This document shows positions 14,507-15,604 of a DNA stretch of 15,604 nt, piece after piece; the stretch's first letter is position 1; each line of letters starts with the position of its first letter. The notes under the pieces are model-generated. The model was not told where the DNA came from. It saw only the letters and a program-made list of their open reading frames with translations, and did not search any database. The translations under genes and the position numbers were made by a program. Location of the stretch: assembly GCA_030633145.1 (NCBI GenBank), contig DAOVTM010000032.1, forward strand, positions 1 to 15,604, given 5' to 3'. The DNA is from Desulfobulbaceae bacterium (GTDB lineage: Bacteria > Desulfobacterota > Desulfobulbia > Desulfobulbales > Desulfobulbaceae).

Positions 14507-15604
14507 GTGGCTTTTGACAGTAAAGACAATAAGCTCTGGCTTTCCGGCAACGAGGCCATAGCATTGGGCGCATACGAGGCTGGTGTGCAGGTGGCTTCCG
14601 GCTATCCAGGCACCCCTTCCACCGAGATCATGGGCAATCTTGTCCGCTACGACGGGGTCTATGGCGAGTGGGCTCCCAATGAAAAGGTTGGGCTGGAGGT
14701 AGCCATCGGCGCATCCTTTGCCGGGGTACGTGCCATGGCCACCATGAAACATGTGGGCATGAACGTGGCATCTGATCCTCTGTTCACCGCATCCTATACC
14801 GGCATTCGCGGCGGGTTGGTGGTGATCAATGCCGACGACCCCCAGATGCACTCCTCCCAGAACGAGCAGGATAACCGCAACTATGCCTTTGCTGCCAAAC
14901 TGCCCATGATGGAACCTTCTGATCCGTCCGAGGCCAAGGAGATGCTCCAGCAGGCATTTGCCCTCAGCGAGGAGCTTGATACTCCGGTGTTGTTTCGCAT
15001 CACAACCCGGATTGCCCATGTAAAAGGGGTGGTCAAAAAGGGTGAACGGATTGCGGTCAGCCCCGGCACCATTGAGAAAATGCCAGGCAAATTTGTCATG
15101 CTGCCAGGCAATGCCAGGATGCGCCGGGTCGAAATCGAAAAACGGATGATAAAGTGTCGGGAACTGGCTGAGACCCTGCCGGAAAACCGGGTGGAAGACG
15201 GAGACCGCAAACGTGGCTTTATCTGCTCCGGGACTCCCTATAACTATGTGAAAGAGGCCTTTCCCGAGGCGGCAGTCCTCAAGCTGGGCATGGTCTGGCC
15301 CCTGCCTGAGAAGATGATCCGTGACTTTGCCGATTCCGTTGACGAGCTGATCATCGTGGAAGAGCTGGATCCCTTCCTGGAAACCCATATCAAGGGTATG
15401 GGTATCCAGTGTCGAGGCAAGGATCTGATCCCAAATCAGGGCGAGCTGAACTCCTTTATTGTCCGTAAATCTATTGAGCCTGATTCAGTGGGAGAGCTGT
15501 TTGCGCCCCTGGAACTACCCATGCGGCCACCCAATATGTGCGCAGGCTGCCCCCACAGGGGTGTTTTTTACGGCCTCTCCCGCATGAAAGACGTGTTTGT
15601 CTCC
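14507..15604 (+). CDS. iorA: Indolepyruvate:ferredoxin oxidoreductase, alpha subunit (partial, C-terminus cut)
   Basis: IorA with IorB oxidatively decarboxylates aryl pyruvates from aromatic amino acid transamination to aryl-acyl-CoA, reducing ferredoxin. The enzyme is cytoplasmic, oxygen-sensitive and typical of anaerobes. From a GTG at 14507 the frame is open for 366 codons to the window edge. AGGAG at 14496-14500, 6 nt upstream, and the LWLSGNEAIALGAYEAGVQV beginning decide this start. Residues about 10-180 are the pyrimidine-binding domain (ASGYPGTPSTEI, ATMKHVGMNVASDPLFTASY, INADDPQMHSSQNEQDNR). The middle domain follows (RGFICSGTPYNYVKEAFPEA), and near the edge is MCAGCPHRGVFYGL, the entry to the TPP-binding domain. 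The rest of the TPP domain and the C-terminal ferredoxin-like domain lie outside, so their presence cannot be judged. iorB would be expected downstream. Confidence 0.95.
   Translation, partial: MAFDSKDNKLWLSGNEAIALGAYEAGVQVASGYPGTPSTEIMGNLVRYDGVYGEWAPNEKVGLEVAIGASFAGVRAMATMKHVGMNVASDPLFTASYTGIRGGLVVINADDPQMHSSQNEQDNRNYAFAAKLPMMEPSDPSEAKEMLQQAFALSEELDTPVLFRITTRIAHVKGVVKKGERIAVSPGTIEKMPGKFVMLPGNARMRRVEIEKRMIKCRELAETLPENRVEDGDRKRGFICSGTPYNYVKEAFPEAAVLKLGMVWPLPEKMIRDFADSVDELIIVEELDPFLETHIKGMGIQCRGKDLIPNQGELNSFIVRKSIEPDSVGELFAPLELPMRPPNMCAGCPHRGVFYGLSRMKDVFVS

Noticed and set aside
14504..15388. 294-residue open frame on the minus strand
   Set aside because: It is antisense to iorA, which has clear family motifs and a ribosome site. 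The antisense product matches no pattern I recognise.

Overview
The window reads as bacterial chromosome of moderate GC, most like a Desulfobacterota (deltaproteobacterial) anaerobe, perhaps of the Desulfobulbales. This is an inference from gene content: a class I iron-sulfur fumarase, an indolepyruvate:ferredoxin oxidoreductase alpha subunit, a small TSUP permease, and intergenic repeats of the 'ACGCAGATT' and 'CCACAGAG' kinds. No rRNA, tRNA, CRISPR array, phage gene or transposase was seen.

Left part (1-6300, minus strand): five tightly packed genes form one operon that looks like a second, strongly diverged Hsp70 system. In transcription order they are: a 772-residue Hsp70-like ATPase with a four-cysteine zinc ribbon where the hydrophobic interdomain linker should be; a zinc-ribbon / single-membrane-span / LysM protein starting 2 bp after it; a 714-residue TPR protein; a 94-residue J-domain-like protein without HPD; and a GrpE-like protein running off the left edge. 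The parts of a chaperone machine (ATPase, J-like partner, nucleotide exchange factor, TPR adaptor) thus sit with a membrane protein carrying a cell-wall-binding type domain. This is the most interesting region.

Middle (6301-9300, plus strand): a 290-bp divergent control region separates that operon from the housekeeping grpE-dnaK pair. The dnaK here is canonical (intact DVLLLD linker, EEVK tail) and ends in a strong terminator with a GAAA tetraloop. Canonical and variant Hsp70 loci therefore lie back to back.

9300-11060 (plus strand): trpS, then one base later a Fic-fold protein whose catalytic motif has lost its histidine and a conserved glycine.

11028-14179 (minus strand): in transcription order, class I fumarase, a half-size TSUP permease, a secreted FKBP-type prolyl isomerase, and an unlisted 51-codon lysine/cysteine-rich protein with a non-ATG start, closed by an intrinsic terminator. 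A 74-bp inverted repeat lies between fumarase and the permease.

Right end (14180-15604): a 327-bp divergent intergenic region with a second inverted repeat, a possible promoter and competing hairpins, followed by iorA from a GTG start, cut by the window edge.
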